Numbered from the stretch's first letter, positions 9,157 to 18,367 are shown. The stretch is 64,000 nt of DNA from JASLEW01 sp035544895 (GCA_035544895.1 DASZZM010000016.1:1-64000); one strand, 5' to 3'. Made by a program: numbers and translations. Notes: a model not told the origin generated them from the sequence alone.

Positions 9157-9241
9157 GGCCGGCCCTCCTCGCCGGCACTCTACAACAGCCCAGGCGGCGG
9201 GTAAGTAGTCCCCGCCGGGGTTGAGTACTAAGCTTCGGACC

Positions 9242-10516
9242 GTGCACGACGCCGGTGACTTTCATCGCGAGCTGCCGGCCGAGCTCTTCGAGCGCGCCGT
9301 CGAGCTGCTCACCGGGCTGGCCGCCATCTCCTCGGCGAGCGGCGACGGGGCCGGCCTCGAGGCGGCCGCCCGAATGCTGGCGGAGGCGCTGGAACAGCGC
9401 GGGCTCCGGTCCGAGGTGCGTTTCGAGCAGGCGGCCGGGGAGAGCGGCGGCACGGCTCCAGCTCCGTTGCCCGTGCTCTACGCGCGCTCCGGGTCAGGCG
9501 CCTGGCCCGCCGCCGGCGCCTTGCTGCTCCTCGGCCATCTCGACACGGTCCTGCCGGCAGTGCCGCCGCACCGGCAAGGAGACCGGCTCCTCGGCACTGG
9601 GACGGTGGACATGAAGGGGGGACTGGCCGCCCTGGCCGGCGCGCTCGATCTGCTCGCCCACCGCGGCGCCGGGCCGCCGCCGGACCTGCTCCTCGTCGCC
9701 GTGCCCGACGAGGAGGTGGGGGGTGAGCTGTCGCGCGCCGCCGTGCGCCGGTGGGGGGCTTCCGCGCGCGCTCTCTGGGTGCTCGAGCCGGGCGAGCCGG
9801 CTGGAGAGGGTGGGGCGGAAACGCTGGTCGCCGGCCGGCGCGGCATGTTCGACTGGCGCCTGGAAGTGCGCGGCCGCGCCGCCCACGCGGGGGTCCACTA
9901 CTGGCGCGGGCGATCGGCCCTCATCGCCGCGGCGCGCTGGTGCGTCGAGGCCCAGGCGCTGTCGCAGCCGGGGAGCGGACCGACCGTCAACGCCGGACGG
10001 CTGGTGGCGGGCGACGCGGAGTTCGTCGCCAATCTCGCCAGCGAGCATGCCTTGCTCGGCGGCGATCGGCGGCTCAACGTCGTGCCCGACCACGCGCTCG
10101 CCGAGGGCGAGGCACGCTTTCTCAGGCCCGGCGAGGGCGAGGAGCTCGCCCACCGACTCGCCGAGGTCGCCGCCGCGGTCGGCGCCGCCACCGAGACCGA
10201 GATCGTCTTCACTCCGGGTCCGCCGATCCCGGCGGTCGATCCGGGCGGACCGCAGCGCGCCAGGTGCGAGCGTGCCGTGGCCCTGGCCGCCCGGCGCGGC
10301 TGGCGCCTGGAGATCGAGGAGGCGCGCGGCGGCATCTCGTTCGCCAACTTCCTGCCGGACCCCGGTCGCCTGCCGGTCCTCGACGGCCTCGGCCCGGTCG
10401 GGGGGGGCATGCACACGCGCGACGAGTTCGTCGACCTGGTCTCCCTACGCCGCCGCATCGTGCTCCTGGCCGATCTCTTGCAGGAAGACGCGCACGCTCG
10501 CCGCCGCAAGAGCTAG
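9242..10516 (+). CDS. M20-family zinc peptidase (glutamate carboxypeptidase-like)
   Basis: About 424 residues. M20 metallopeptidases cleave small peptides or N-acyl amino acids using two zinc ions. Visible motifs are LLLGHLDTV (first metal His and Asp), GTVDMKGG (bridging Asp), VPDEEVGGE (catalytic and metal Glu), and an inserted dimerisation domain beginning RGRAAHAGVHYWRGRSAL. A terminal His ligand is seen in GGGMHTRDEFVDL. No signal peptide is evident, so it is probably cytoplasmic. The start is uncertain: GTG 9242 or TTG 9221, neither with a good ribosome binding site. It converges with cphA, with only four bases between the two stops. A role in handling cyanophycin-derived peptides is possible from position alone but not shown by the sequence. 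Confidence 0.82.
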   Translation: MHDAGDFHRELPAELFERAVELLTGLAAISSASGDGAGLEAAARMLAEALEQRGLRSEVRFEQAAGESGGTAPAPLPVLYARSGSGAWPAAGALLLLGHLDTVLPAVPPHRQGDRLLGTGTVDMKGGLAALAGALDLLAHRGAGPPPDLLLVAVPDEEVGGELSRAAVRRWGASARALWVLEPGEPAGEGGAETLVAGRRGMFDWRLEVRGRAAHAGVHYWRGRSALIAAARWCVEAQALSQPGSGPTVNAGRLVAGDAEFVANLASEHALLGGDRRLNVVPDHALAEGEARFLRPGEGEELAHRLAEVAAAVGAATETEIVFTPGPPIPAVDPGGPQRARCERAVALAARRGWRLEIEEARGGISFANFLPDPGRLPVLDGLGPVGGGMHTRDEFVDLVSLRRRIVLLADLLQEDAHARRRKS

Positions 10517-10520
10517 CCCG

Positions 10521-13313
10521 CTAGTCGTCGCTTTCGAAGTCGAACGCGGCGGAGGGACTCTGGGTCAGCTCTTCGGCCCGCGGTTCGGCGGGGCGGGAGG
10601 AAGGCGGCGTCACTTCGCGTGGGCCGGCAGGGGCGCGCCACGGGGCCGCCGGCGGTTGCGCCTCGGGGGAGCCGCCGCCGAAGCTCACGATCTGCTCCCA
10701 GTCGCGCATCAGGTCGTCGCCGAAGATCACCAGCAGGTCGCCGGCCCGCGCGGTCTCGAGTGCCTGCGCGACCGCGGCGGGCTCCTCGTGGACCTCGGGG
10801 GCGATGCGCTCGGCAGGGAAACCCGCTTCCACCAGGCCGCGGCGCAGCATCGCGCCGACCTCGCCCCGCCCACGCCCCCGCAAGTCGTCGTCCTCGCGCA
10901 GCAGCACCAGGTCGAAAGCCGGCGCCGCGGCGGCGGCGAGCGCCAGGATGTCCTCGTCGCGGCGGTCGCCGGGCGCCGAGATGACTCCGATGCGGCGCCC
11001 GTGGACCTGGAGACCGCGGATCATCTGCGTCATCGCCATCATGCCGTGCGCGTTGTGCGCGTAGTCGAGCAGGACGCGGAAAGGGTGCTCGTTGTAGAAG
11101 TTGAGGCGGCCGGGGGTCTGAAAGAAATCGGCCGTGAAGGTGCGCAGGCCCTGCCGGATGTTTTCCAGGCCGATGCCCATGCCATGCGCGATCGCGGCGG
11201 CGAACATGGCGTTCTGGACATTGTGGATGGCGTTGCCTTCCACCGTCGCCGGGATCTGGCGGGCGAGCAGCACGGGGACCTGCTCGCCCCCCTTGTAGAG
11301 CACGATGGAGCGGCCGCCGAGCCCCTGCTCGAGCGAGACGGCAACTCCCTGCTCGTCCCGGACGTGGCGGCTGACCCGCTCGTTCCTGGGGTCCATGGTG
11401 ACGTAGATCGGCCGCGCCTCGCTGTGCTCGGCCATACGCATCACCCTCTCGTCGTCGGCGTTGAGCACGCAGAAATCGGTCGCCACTTCGGCAATGACCT
11501 GCTTGACCCGGGCCAGGTCGTCGAGGGTCTCGACGCCGCCTCTCCCCAGGTGGTCGGAGGCGACGTTGAGCACCGCCCCGACGCTGCAGCGGCGCCAGCC
11601 CAGCCCGGAGCGGACGATGCCGCCGCGGGCGCTCTCCAGCACCGCCGCGTCGACAGTCGGATCGCGCAGCACGAGATGGCTGGCCCACGGACCGGTCATG
11701 TCGCCCTTGACCGTCAGCACGCCGTCGATGTAGACGCCGTCGCTGGTCGCCATGCCCACGGTGTAGCCGGAGAGCTTGAGGATGTGACCTACCATCCGGG
11801 TGGTGGTGGTCTTGCCGTTGGTTCCGGTGATCGCGGCGATCGGGATGCGGCAGGGGGTGCCGGCGGGAAAGAGCATGTCGATCACCGGCGCGGCGACGTC
11901 GCGCGGCCTGCCCTCGGTGGGCGCGGTGTGCATGCGGAATCCGGGCGCCGCGTTGATCTCGACGATCACTCCGCCGGCCTCCTTGTAGCTGCGCGAGATG
12001 TCCGGGGAGATGAAGTCGACCCCTCCCACGTCGAGCCCGACCGCGAGCACGCCGCGCTCGGCCATGATGCGGTTGTCGTAATGGATGGAGTCGGTGCGGT
12101 CGATCGAGGTGCCGCCGGTGCTCAGGTTGCCGGTCGAGCGCAGGTAGAAGACCTCGCCCGCGGGAAGCACCGAGGTCAGGGTGAGGCCGGACTCGTCGAT
12201 CAGCCGCAGGGCCTGGTCGTCGAGCTCGAGGCGGGTGAGGACCTTCTCGTGGCCGACGCCGCGCCGCGGGTCGCGGTTGACGATCTCGACCAGCTCGGCC
12301 AGGCTGTGCTGGCCGTCGCCGACCACGTGGCCGGGCACCCGCTGGGCCACCGCCACGACCTTGCCGTTGACCACCAGGATGCGGTAGTCGTTGCCCTCCT
12401 GGAAGGTCTCGACGATCACTTCCGAGGAGTACTCGGCGGCCTTGGCAAAGGCGGCCCGCACCTGCTCCGGCGTCTCGAGATCGATCCCCACCCCCTTGCC
12501 GTGATTGCCGTCGAGCGGCTTGACCACCACCGGAAAGCCGAGGCGCTCGCTCTCGAGCACGGCGTCCTCGGGGTCATAGGCCACGGCCTGGCGGGGCACC
12601 GGCAGCCCGATGTCGGCCAGGATCTCATTGGTCAGGCGCTTGTCCGAAGCGATCTCGACCGCGGTGTGGCGTGTGGCGCTGGTGATCGTGGCCTGGATGC
12701 GGCGCTGGAACTTGCCGTGGCCGAGCTGGACCAGGGAGCGGTCGTTGAGGCGGATCCAGGGGATGTCCCGCGCTTCGGCGGCGCGCACCAGCGCCGCGGT
12801 CGAGGGCCCGAAGGCGCGGCGCTGCGCCAGGCGGACGAGAGATTCGAGCTCCGCCTGAAAATCGAAAGGCGCCGGATCGTGCGCCTCGCGCTCGGGCGGC
12901 AGCAGGTGGAGGATCACGCGCAGGCCGAGCTCCCCGGCTGCGACCCCCACCACCTCCTCGAGGAAGCTGTAGATGACATGGTACTGCCCGGGAGGCAGGC
13001 CGTAGCCGCGCGTCTTGCCGTAGGCCACCGGCGTGCCGGCCAGGCATTGCAGCTCGATCGCAACGTGCTCGAGGACATGGCCGAGCCAGGTGCCGGCGTC
13101 CTCGGTCAGGCGCCGCACGAATCCCCCGGGTGCCTGGTAGGAGCAGGTGTGCTCGTGCAGCGTCGGGATCAGCGCCAGCAAGCGTTCGTTGAAGCCCGGG
13201 AGCTTGCGGGTAGGAAAGGCTTCCAGCTCGCCGAGATCGACACGGAGCCGGATGACGGGCCCCAGGGCATAGAGGTTGGGTCCGCGGTAGACCCGTGTCT
13301 CCAGTATCTTCAT
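10521..13313 (-). CDS. cphA: cyanophycin synthetase
   Basis: 930 residues. CphA builds multi-L-arginyl-poly-L-aspartate from Asp and Arg using ATP. The N-terminal domain (MKILETRVYRGPNLYAL, about 1-160) is typical of CphA. The middle is an ATP-grasp ligase (GFPVVVKPLDGNHGKGVGID, later GGVIVEINAAPGFRMH) that adds Asp. The C-terminal part is a Mur-ligase-like domain that adds Arg (ITGTNGKTTTTRMVGHIL, LESARGGI, LDYAHNAHG). The last 60 or so residues are a Pro/Ala/Glu-rich tail that extends beyond the usual length of about 870-900. It starts four bases after the cphB stop, so the two form an operon for reserve-polymer turnover. Confidence 0.95.
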   Translation of the reverse strand: MKILETRVYRGPNLYALGPVIRLRVDLGELEAFPTRKLPGFNERLLALIPTLHEHTCSYQAPGGFVRRLTEDAGTWLGHVLEHVAIELQCLAGTPVAYGKTRGYGLPPGQYHVIYSFLEEVVGVAAGELGLRVILHLLPPEREAHDPAPFDFQAELESLVRLAQRRAFGPSTAALVRAAEARDIPWIRLNDRSLVQLGHGKFQRRIQATITSATRHTAVEIASDKRLTNEILADIGLPVPRQAVAYDPEDAVLESERLGFPVVVKPLDGNHGKGVGIDLETPEQVRAAFAKAAEYSSEVIVETFQEGNDYRILVVNGKVVAVAQRVPGHVVGDGQHSLAELVEIVNRDPRRGVGHEKVLTRLELDDQALRLIDESGLTLTSVLPAGEVFYLRSTGNLSTGGTSIDRTDSIHYDNRIMAERGVLAVGLDVGGVDFISPDISRSYKEAGGVIVEINAAPGFRMHTAPTEGRPRDVAAPVIDMLFPAGTPCRIPIAAITGTNGKTTTTRMVGHILKLSGYTVGMATSDGVYIDGVLTVKGDMTGPWASHLVLRDPTVDAAVLESARGGIVRSGLGWRRCSVGAVLNVASDHLGRGGVETLDDLARVKQVIAEVATDFCVLNADDERVMRMAEHSEARPIYVTMDPRNERVSRHVRDEQGVAVSLEQGLGGRSIVLYKGGEQVPVLLARQIPATVEGNAIHNVQNAMFAAAIAHGMGIGLENIRQGLRTFTADFFQTPGRLNFYNEHPFRVLLDYAHNAHGMMAMTQMIRGLQVHGRRIGVISAPGDRRDEDILALAAAAAPAFDLVLLREDDDLRGRGRGEVGAMLRRGLVEAGFPAERIAPEVHEEPAAVAQALETARAGDLLVIFGDDLMRDWEQIVSFGGGSPEAQPPAAPWRAPAGPREVTPPSSRPAEPRAEELTQSPSAAFDFESDD

Positions 13314-13317
13314 CGCC

Positions 13318-14238
13318 TCAGCCGCGGCGCAGGGATTCCTCCGTGCTCAGCTCAGAGGCCTCGGCGGCGGCCTCCTGCGCTTCCTCGGCGCCCAGCCGGA
13401 CGGCGCCTTCGGGAGGCGGGATGCCGAGCCGCTTGGCGAGGTCGTAGCGGCAGCCCGCGGTCAGCACGTCGACCTTGACTCCGAGCATGGCCAGGGGCTG
13501 GCCGCGGTGGGCGGCATAGGTATCCGTGTAGCGCATGCCGCTTGGGTCGACCACCGTCACGGCGCCGGCGCCGAGCACGCTCAGGCTCGCGGCGGGATCG
13601 ATGATCGCGGCGGTGTTCTCGTCGACGCCCACGCCCAGCAGCTCGGGGTTGTAGGAGAGGGCGGTGAGCAGCCGGCCCAGGCGGTCGCGGCGGCGGAAGT
13701 GCTGGTCGATGATCAGGTCCGGCGCGAGACCCAGGCCCGGCGCGAGATGGACCAGGCGGCGGCTAGGCGTCGCGCCGCTGTCGCCCAGGGCGATCATGTG
13801 GCGCGACAGGAACGCGGCGCCCGCGCTGGTGCCCGCGACCACCATGCCCGCGGCGTGGCGGCGGCGGATCGAGTCGGCCAGCGCCGTACCCCCCAAGGCC
13901 GAGGAGAGGCGGAGCTGGCTGCCCCCCGAGATGAACAGGCCGGTCGCGTACTCGAGCAGGTCGTCGGCCTCGGCGCCCGCCTGGAGGGCATCCTCGCGGC
14001 TGACGATGCGAAGCACCTCGACGCTGTCGGCGTTGAGCGAGTAGAAGAGGTCGGCGTAGCGCTCGCCGGTCTCCGGCACCTCGGAGGCGGTCGCCATCAC
14101 CACCACGGTGGCATCGGCCCCGCCCGCGGCCTCGACGAAGTAGCGCAGGATCACGCGCTCTCTGACTTTGTCCTCGGCGCCGCCGACGGCGATCAGCGGA
14201 CCCGGGCGGCCCGTGGCCTGTGCTGGCAGCATCTCCAT
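13318..14238 (-). CDS. cphB: cyanophycinase
   Basis: About 306 residues of the S51 peptidase family. CphB hydrolyses cyanophycin to beta-Asp-Arg dipeptides. PLIAVGGAEDK lies at the N-terminus; the nucleophile Ser is in VVAGTSAGAAFLS. Conserved GLFISGGSQLRL, DQHFRRRDRLGRL and GVGVDENTA follow, all typical of CphB. There is no signal peptide, which fits intracellular degradation of the granule. I prefer ATG 14238 (MEMLPAQA); GTG 14259 adds seven residues, and neither has a clear ribosome binding site. A 30-residue Glu/Ala-rich tail follows the catalytic domain. The isoaspartyl dipeptidase that would finish the pathway is not visible in this window. Confidence 0.93.
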   Translation of the reverse strand: MEMLPAQATGRPGPLIAVGGAEDKVRERVILRYFVEAAGGADATVVVMATASEVPETGERYADLFYSLNADSVEVLRIVSREDALQAGAEADDLLEYATGLFISGGSQLRLSSALGGTALADSIRRRHAAGMVVAGTSAGAAFLSRHMIALGDSGATPSRRLVHLAPGLGLAPDLIIDQHFRRRDRLGRLLTALSYNPELLGVGVDENTAAIIDPAASLSVLGAGAVTVVDPSGMRYTDTYAAHRGQPLAMLGVKVDVLTAGCRYDLAKRLGIPPPEGAVRLGAEEAQEAAAEASELSTEESLRRG

Positions 14239-14280
14239 GGCGGCGAGGGATGGTAGCACAGGGGAGCGGGGAGGCTCGGA

Positions 14281-14628
14281 TCAGATGGGCTCGGCCGCCT
14301 CGGCCGATTCAACCACGGCGGCGGTGCCGTAGCACAGGACTTCGGTGACGCCGTTCATCACCTCGGTGGCGTCATAGCGCACGCCGACGACGGCGTTGGC
14401 CCCGAGCTCCTGGGCGTGGGCAACCATGGCGTCGAAGGCCTCGGCGCGGGTCCTCTCGCATAGCTCGGTGAACAGGGTGATGTTGCCGCCGACCAGGGTT
14501 TGCAGGCCGCCGCCGATGGTGCCGAAGATCGAGCGCGAGCGAACCATGATGCCGCGCACCACGCCGAGCTGCCTCTTGATCTTGAAACCGTCGATGGTGA
14601 AAGCGGTCGTCGTCATCGAGCGTTCCAT
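14281..14628 (-). CDS. YbjQ/UPF0145 family heavy-metal-binding-domain protein
   Basis: 115 residues. It matches the small YbjQ family: VVRGIMVRSRSIFGTIGGGLQTLVGGNI, then AFDAMVAHAQELGANAVVGVRYDATEV, and a closing VLCYGTAAVV. The family forms pentameric rings in known structures and is annotated as metal-binding by analogy; its role is not firmly established. AAGGAGG lies five bases before the ATG at 14628 and settles that start over the internal ATG at 14616. It lies 48 bases after the DUF3179 gene and just before cphB, on the same strand. Confidence 0.9.
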   Translation of the reverse strand: MERSMTTTAFTIDGFKIKRQLGVVRGIMVRSRSIFGTIGGGLQTLVGGNITLFTELCERTRAEAFDAMVAHAQELGANAVVGVRYDATEVMNGVTEVLCYGTAAVVESAEAAEPI

Positions 14629-14676
14629 GTTTCCTCCTTGCCGGGCAAATGGATTCTCGCCGCCGGGAGTCTGGTT

Positions 14677-16038
14677 CTAGATCCTCCCGGGGAGCGTCGT
14701 GTAGACGCCGGTCGCCGGATGGTAGGCCTGCCAATTGAACCAGTACTCCTTGCGCACCGGCACTGGCGGGAGCCTTCGGCCGGCCAGCGCGCCGCCGATG
14801 GCCTTGCCGGTGAAGTCCCAGGCGCTGCCGGTCTCGGCGTCGATCCACCGGCCGGCTGGGGCGGCGCCGGCCGCGGCGAACAGATGGAGGAGACGGCCCT
14901 CGAGGCGGGTCTCGAAGGCCCGTACAGAGCGGCCGTCCTCTCCCACCAGGAGCGCCACGGGGACGCCGCCCACCAGGTCGAGCAGAGGGCTCGCGCGGAC
15001 GAGCAGGGTGAAGGGATAGGCCTTGGCGGTCCCTCCCATGGTGAGCCCGACCACCACGGCGCGAGGCGGCAGCGAAGCGTCTCTCGATGGGGCCGCCAGG
15101 GGGCCGACGATCGGATAGCGGGCGACCTCGTCTTCCCAGTCGGCCGGCTCGGCGTTGCGCCCCGGGCCGGCGGCGGGGCGCAGCACACGGCCGCCCGGCT
15201 GCTCGCGCCGCCACAGGGCGAAGCTGATCTCGTGCGCGAAGACGGGCTCGAGATGCCGGCCGCGCAGCGGGCCGTGGATGGCCTCTCCGGTCACCTGCTG
15301 CCACCATGAACCCGTCTCCTCGTCCTGCATCAGGAAGTTCTGGTTGTTGATGCCTACCAGGTGAAAGCTCAACCTGCGCCCTCCGACCGCCGCCGTCCAC
15401 ACCAGACCGGTGTGGCAGAGCGTTCAGTAGGTGGCGACCAGAGGCGTGCCGCCCACCACGTCGTGCACGATGTGGTGGTAGGCGAGCTGGCGGACCGGGT
15501 AGGCCACCGCGTCGCCGCGCAGCTCGACGGCCAGGACCGGATCGCCGCCGGAGAGGAAGCTCGCTTCCGCGGCGCGCGCATAGGCGGGGCTCGGCAGCGG
15601 CGCGAACATCCGTTCCAGCGTGTTGCGGCGGGCCATCCATGCGGCGGCGAGCGGCGGCAGCAGGGCCGCGAGCAGGGCCGCCCTCCCCCACCAACGCACG
15701 CGCGGCCAGAGCCGCCAGGCGAGCGCCGCCGCGGCAAGCAGCACGAGCAGCGTGCCGGCGGGAGCGGCGCGGCGCAGCGCGTAGGCGATGGCGAGGCCGC
15801 GCGCGCTCTGCGGCGCGAACGGCCGCATGAGGAGCAGCGGCACCAGCGCCAGGCCGAGCGCCAGCGGCGTGGCGAGAGAGAGCGCCACAGCCCAGGGCCA
15901 CCGCGCCGCGCGCCGGGTCGGCGGAGCCGGGGGCACCCGCGGCGTGCGCGAGTCCGCGGGCGGCCCGTTCGGCGGCTCGTAGCTCGGTCCGGGTCCGTTC
16001 GACGGCCGGCCGAAGCCGGGATCATCGGCTCGAGGCAT
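14677..16038 (-). CDS. DUF3179 membrane-anchored protein, probable selenoprotein (Sec at residue 205)
   Basis: The frame from ATG 16038 is open to TAG 14677 except for one TGA at 15424-15426, which would be residue 205 of 453. Both sides are in the same phase and both belong to one DUF3179 domain. Before the TGA: VAYPVRQLAYHHIVHDVVGGTPLVATY. After it: TLCHTGLVWTAAVGGR. In this family the junction normally reads TYCxLC, so TGA replaces the first Cys of a CxxC redox-type motif, giving UxxC. A perfect 7-bp hairpin lies just downstream. GGAGGAG eight bases before ATG 16038 sets the start, and the 5' end overlaps the HAD gene by 17 bases. Residues about 48-135 hold three hydrophobic segments; the domain probably faces the periplasm. 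Function of DUF3179 is unknown. A simple nonsense mutation is less likely given the hairpin and intact flanks. Confidence 0.85.
15397..15415 (-). promoter_or_regulatory. candidate bacterial SECIS hairpin
   Basis: Directly 3' of the in-frame TGA, after eight bases, the transcript can form CCACACC - GGUCU - GGUGUGG, a perfect 7-bp stem with a five-base loop. The loop GGUCU is the same as I recall at the apex of the E. coli fdhF SECIS, where the G and U are read by SelB. The loop starts 15 bases after the TGA, close to the usual 16-37. The bulged U of the fdhF element is not seen. A match by chance at exactly this site is unlikely. Confidence 0.75.
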
Positions 16039-16747
16039 GGCTCTCCTCCGCAACCGGCGGCAGGGCGCCGAGCAGGCCGCACAGGGTCAGCTCCAGGTCG
16101 CTGAAGTCGCGCAGGACGAGCCCGGCTCCAGCGTGATGCAGGCGCTCGGCGCGCTCGCCAGTGGCGACACCGACGAACGGCAGCCCGAGCCGGCGGGCGG
16201 CCATGACGTCCCAGGCGCCGTCTCCAACAGCGACGATCCGCGCGAAGGCGGGCTGGCCATAACAGGCCGCGGCGCGCGCCACGGCGGCAGCCAGGATCTC
16301 CTCGCGCGAAAAAGCATCGTCCGCGGCCGCCAGCGGCAGCTCCGCCGCCTCGAGGCCGGCGGCGTCCAGCTTGAAAACCGCAGAGGCCCGCCAGCAACCG
16401 GTGGCCAGGGCCACCTTCCAGGCCGGGTCGGCGCGCAAGGCGGCGAGCAGCCGTGCGGCGCCCGGCATCGCCGCATAGCGGCGCGGGTCCTCGCCGTGCG
16501 CCTCGGCAAGGAGGTCGAGGAATCGCCGCCGATGGCACTCGATCTCCGCCTCAGTGGGCAGGCGCGACCAGGCCCGGCGCAAGACCTCGCGGCAGATCCA
16601 GGAGTCCGTGCAGTGCTCGTAGAGGCCGCACCGGCAGTCCACGCCGCCAAGGCCGAACGCGTCGGCGAAAGCGCGCGCGAAGCAGTCCTCGTCGACTCCC
16701 ACCGTCTGCGTGAGCGTCCCATCGACGTCGAAAAGGACCAGGTTCAT
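16022..16747 (-). CDS. HAD-superfamily phosphatase
   Basis: 241 residues from ATG 16747. Motif I is at the very start, VLFDVDGTLTQT, with the Asp nucleophile and the acid/base Asp two residues on. Motif II is VALATGCW. Motif IV is VGDGAWDVMAARRLGLPFVGVATG. The cap domain between motifs I and II is helical (CFARAFADAFGL onward), as in phosphoglycolate phosphatase-like members. It has a Cys-rich stretch VDCRCGLYEHC in that cap, unusual for the family and a possible metal site. The natural substrate cannot be told. The ORF could also start at 16780, 11 codons upstream. It is first in the minus-strand run that ends with cphA, and its 3' end overlaps the DUF3179 gene. Confidence 0.85.
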   Translation of the reverse strand: MNLVLFDVDGTLTQTVGVDEDCFARAFADAFGLGGVDCRCGLYEHCTDSWICREVLRRAWSRLPTEAEIECHRRRFLDLLAEAHGEDPRRYAAMPGAARLLAALRADPAWKVALATGCWRASAVFKLDAAGLEAAELPLAAADDAFSREEILAAAVARAAACYGQPAFARIVAVGDGAWDVMAARRLGLPFVGVATGERAERLHHAGAGLVLRDFSDLELTLCGLLGALPPVAEESHASSR

Positions 16748-16802
16748 GGGTCGCTTCGGGAGCGGGACCGAGCCTATCACCCGGCCGCGCTAGACTTGCG
16801 GC

Positions 16803-18308
16803 ATGGCCGGGACGGGTGGCTGCATCCTGGCGCTCGATCAGGGCACGACGAGCTCGCGGGCGCTGGTGTTCGACGGGTCGGGGGCGGAGCTGGCGGCGGC
16901 GCAGCGCGAGATCTCGCAGATCTACCCGCGGCCGGGATGGGTGGAGCACGACCCGGAGGAGATCTGGGATTCGCAGCTCGCCGTGGCGCGGCAGGCGCTG
17001 GCGAAGGCCGGGCTGGCGGCCGCGGACGTGGCGGCGATCGGCATCACCAACCAGCGCGAGACCACGCTGGTGTGGGACAAGGCGAGCGGGCGGCCGATCG
17101 CCAACGCGATCGTCTGGCAGGACCGGCGGACCGCCGAAGACTGCGAACGGCTGCGGCGGCGGGGTCTCGAGCCGCTCTTCCGCGAGCGCACCGGACTGCT
17201 TCTCGACCCCTACTTTTCCGGCACCAAGCTGGCCTGGCTGCTCGACCACATCCACGGCGCCCGGAGTGCCGCGACGGCGGGGCGCCTGGCCTTCGGCACC
17301 GTCGATTCCTGGCTGATCTGGCAGCTGACCGGCGGCGCCTGCCACTTGACCGACGCGACCAATGCCTCGCGCACCTTGCTCTACGGCCTGGATGCCGGCG
17401 GCTGGGACGAGGAGCTGCTCGCCGCGCTCGACGTCCCGCGCGAGGTGCTGCCCGAGGTGCGCTCTTCGAGCGAGGTCTACGGCGAGACCTCCCCCGCTCA
17501 TTTCGGCGGCGCGATCCCGATCGCCGGCGCGGCGGGCGACCAGCAGGCCGCCCTCTTCGGACAGGCCTGCCTGAGCCCCGGCATGGTCAAGAACACCTAC
17601 GGCACCGGCGCCTTCCTGTTGATGAACACCGGCCGCCGGCCGATCCGCTCCGCCCACCAGCTCCTCGCTTCCCCAGCCTGGCGCCTGCCCGGAGGCACCG
17701 ACTACGCCCTCGAAGGCAGCGTCTTCGTCGCCGGCGCCGCGGTGCAATGGCTGCGCGACGGTCTTGGGCTCATCGCCTCGGCCGCAGAGGTCGAGGCGCT
17801 GGCCAGAAGCGTGCCGGACAGCGGCGGCCTCGTGCTGGTTCCCGCCTTCACCGGCCTCGGCGCGCCGCATTGGGACCCCTACGCGCGCGGCGCGCTGCTC
17901 GGCATCACGCGCGGCACCACCGCCGCCCACGTCGCCCGCGCCGCTCTCGAAGGCATCGCCTTCCAGGTGGCCGACGTGCTGGCCGCGATGGCCGCCGACT
18001 CGGGCGTCGCTCCCGCCGAGCTGCGCGTCGACGGCGGCGCGGCGGGCAACGACCTGCTGTTGCAGCTCCAGGCCGACCTTGCCGGCGTGCCGGTCGCCCG
18101 GCCAGCGGTGCGTGAGACCACCGCCTTCGGCGCCGCCTGCCTGGCCGGGCTCGCAGTAGGCGTCTTTCCCGACCTCGCCGCCGTCACCGCCGCCTGGCGC
18201 CTCGACCGCCGCTTCGACCCCGCCCTCGACCCCGCCCGCGCCGCCGACCTGCGCGCCCGCTGGGCCCGGGCGGTCGAGCGCGCGAAGGGCTGGGAGGAGC
18301 GGACATGA
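16803..18308 (+). CDS. glpK: glycerol kinase
   Basis: 501 residues, standard length. It phosphorylates glycerol to sn-glycerol 3-phosphate with ATP in the cytosol. The FGGY-family start ILALDQGTTSSRALVFD is present, followed by TNQRETTLVWD, FGTVDSWLIWQLTGG, the conserved GDQQAALFGQACLSPGMVKNTYGTG and EGSVFVAGAAVQWLRDGL. The C-terminal signature reads RVDGGAAGNDLLLQLQADL. It is divergent from the HAD gene with about 55 bases between starts. No glycerol facilitator or G3P dehydrogenase lies next to it, unlike many glp operons. Confidence 0.96.
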   Translation: MAGTGGCILALDQGTTSSRALVFDGSGAELAAAQREISQIYPRPGWVEHDPEEIWDSQLAVARQALAKAGLAAADVAAIGITNQRETTLVWDKASGRPIANAIVWQDRRTAEDCERLRRRGLEPLFRERTGLLLDPYFSGTKLAWLLDHIHGARSAATAGRLAFGTVDSWLIWQLTGGACHLTDATNASRTLLYGLDAGGWDEELLAALDVPREVLPEVRSSSEVYGETSPAHFGGAIPIAGAAGDQQAALFGQACLSPGMVKNTYGTGAFLLMNTGRRPIRSAHQLLASPAWRLPGGTDYALEGSVFVAGAAVQWLRDGLGLIASAAEVEALARSVPDSGGLVLVPAFTGLGAPHWDPYARGALLGITRGTTAAHVARAALEGIAFQVADVLAAMAADSGVAPAELRVDGGAAGNDLLLQLQADLAGVPVARPAVRETTAFGAACLAGLAVGVFPDLAAVTAAWRLDRRFDPALDPARAADLRARWARAVERAKGWEERT

Positions 18309-18367
18309 CGAAACAGGTCGGCCACGCATGGAACGGCCAGATGTCCCAGGGGGCCTCTCCCTACCGA

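Noticed and set aside
15424..15426. TGA as a genuine stop, giving two separate DUF3179 half-genes
   Set aside because: No start signal after the TGA, the two halves are in phase, each lacks what the other has, and a SECIS-like hairpin follows.
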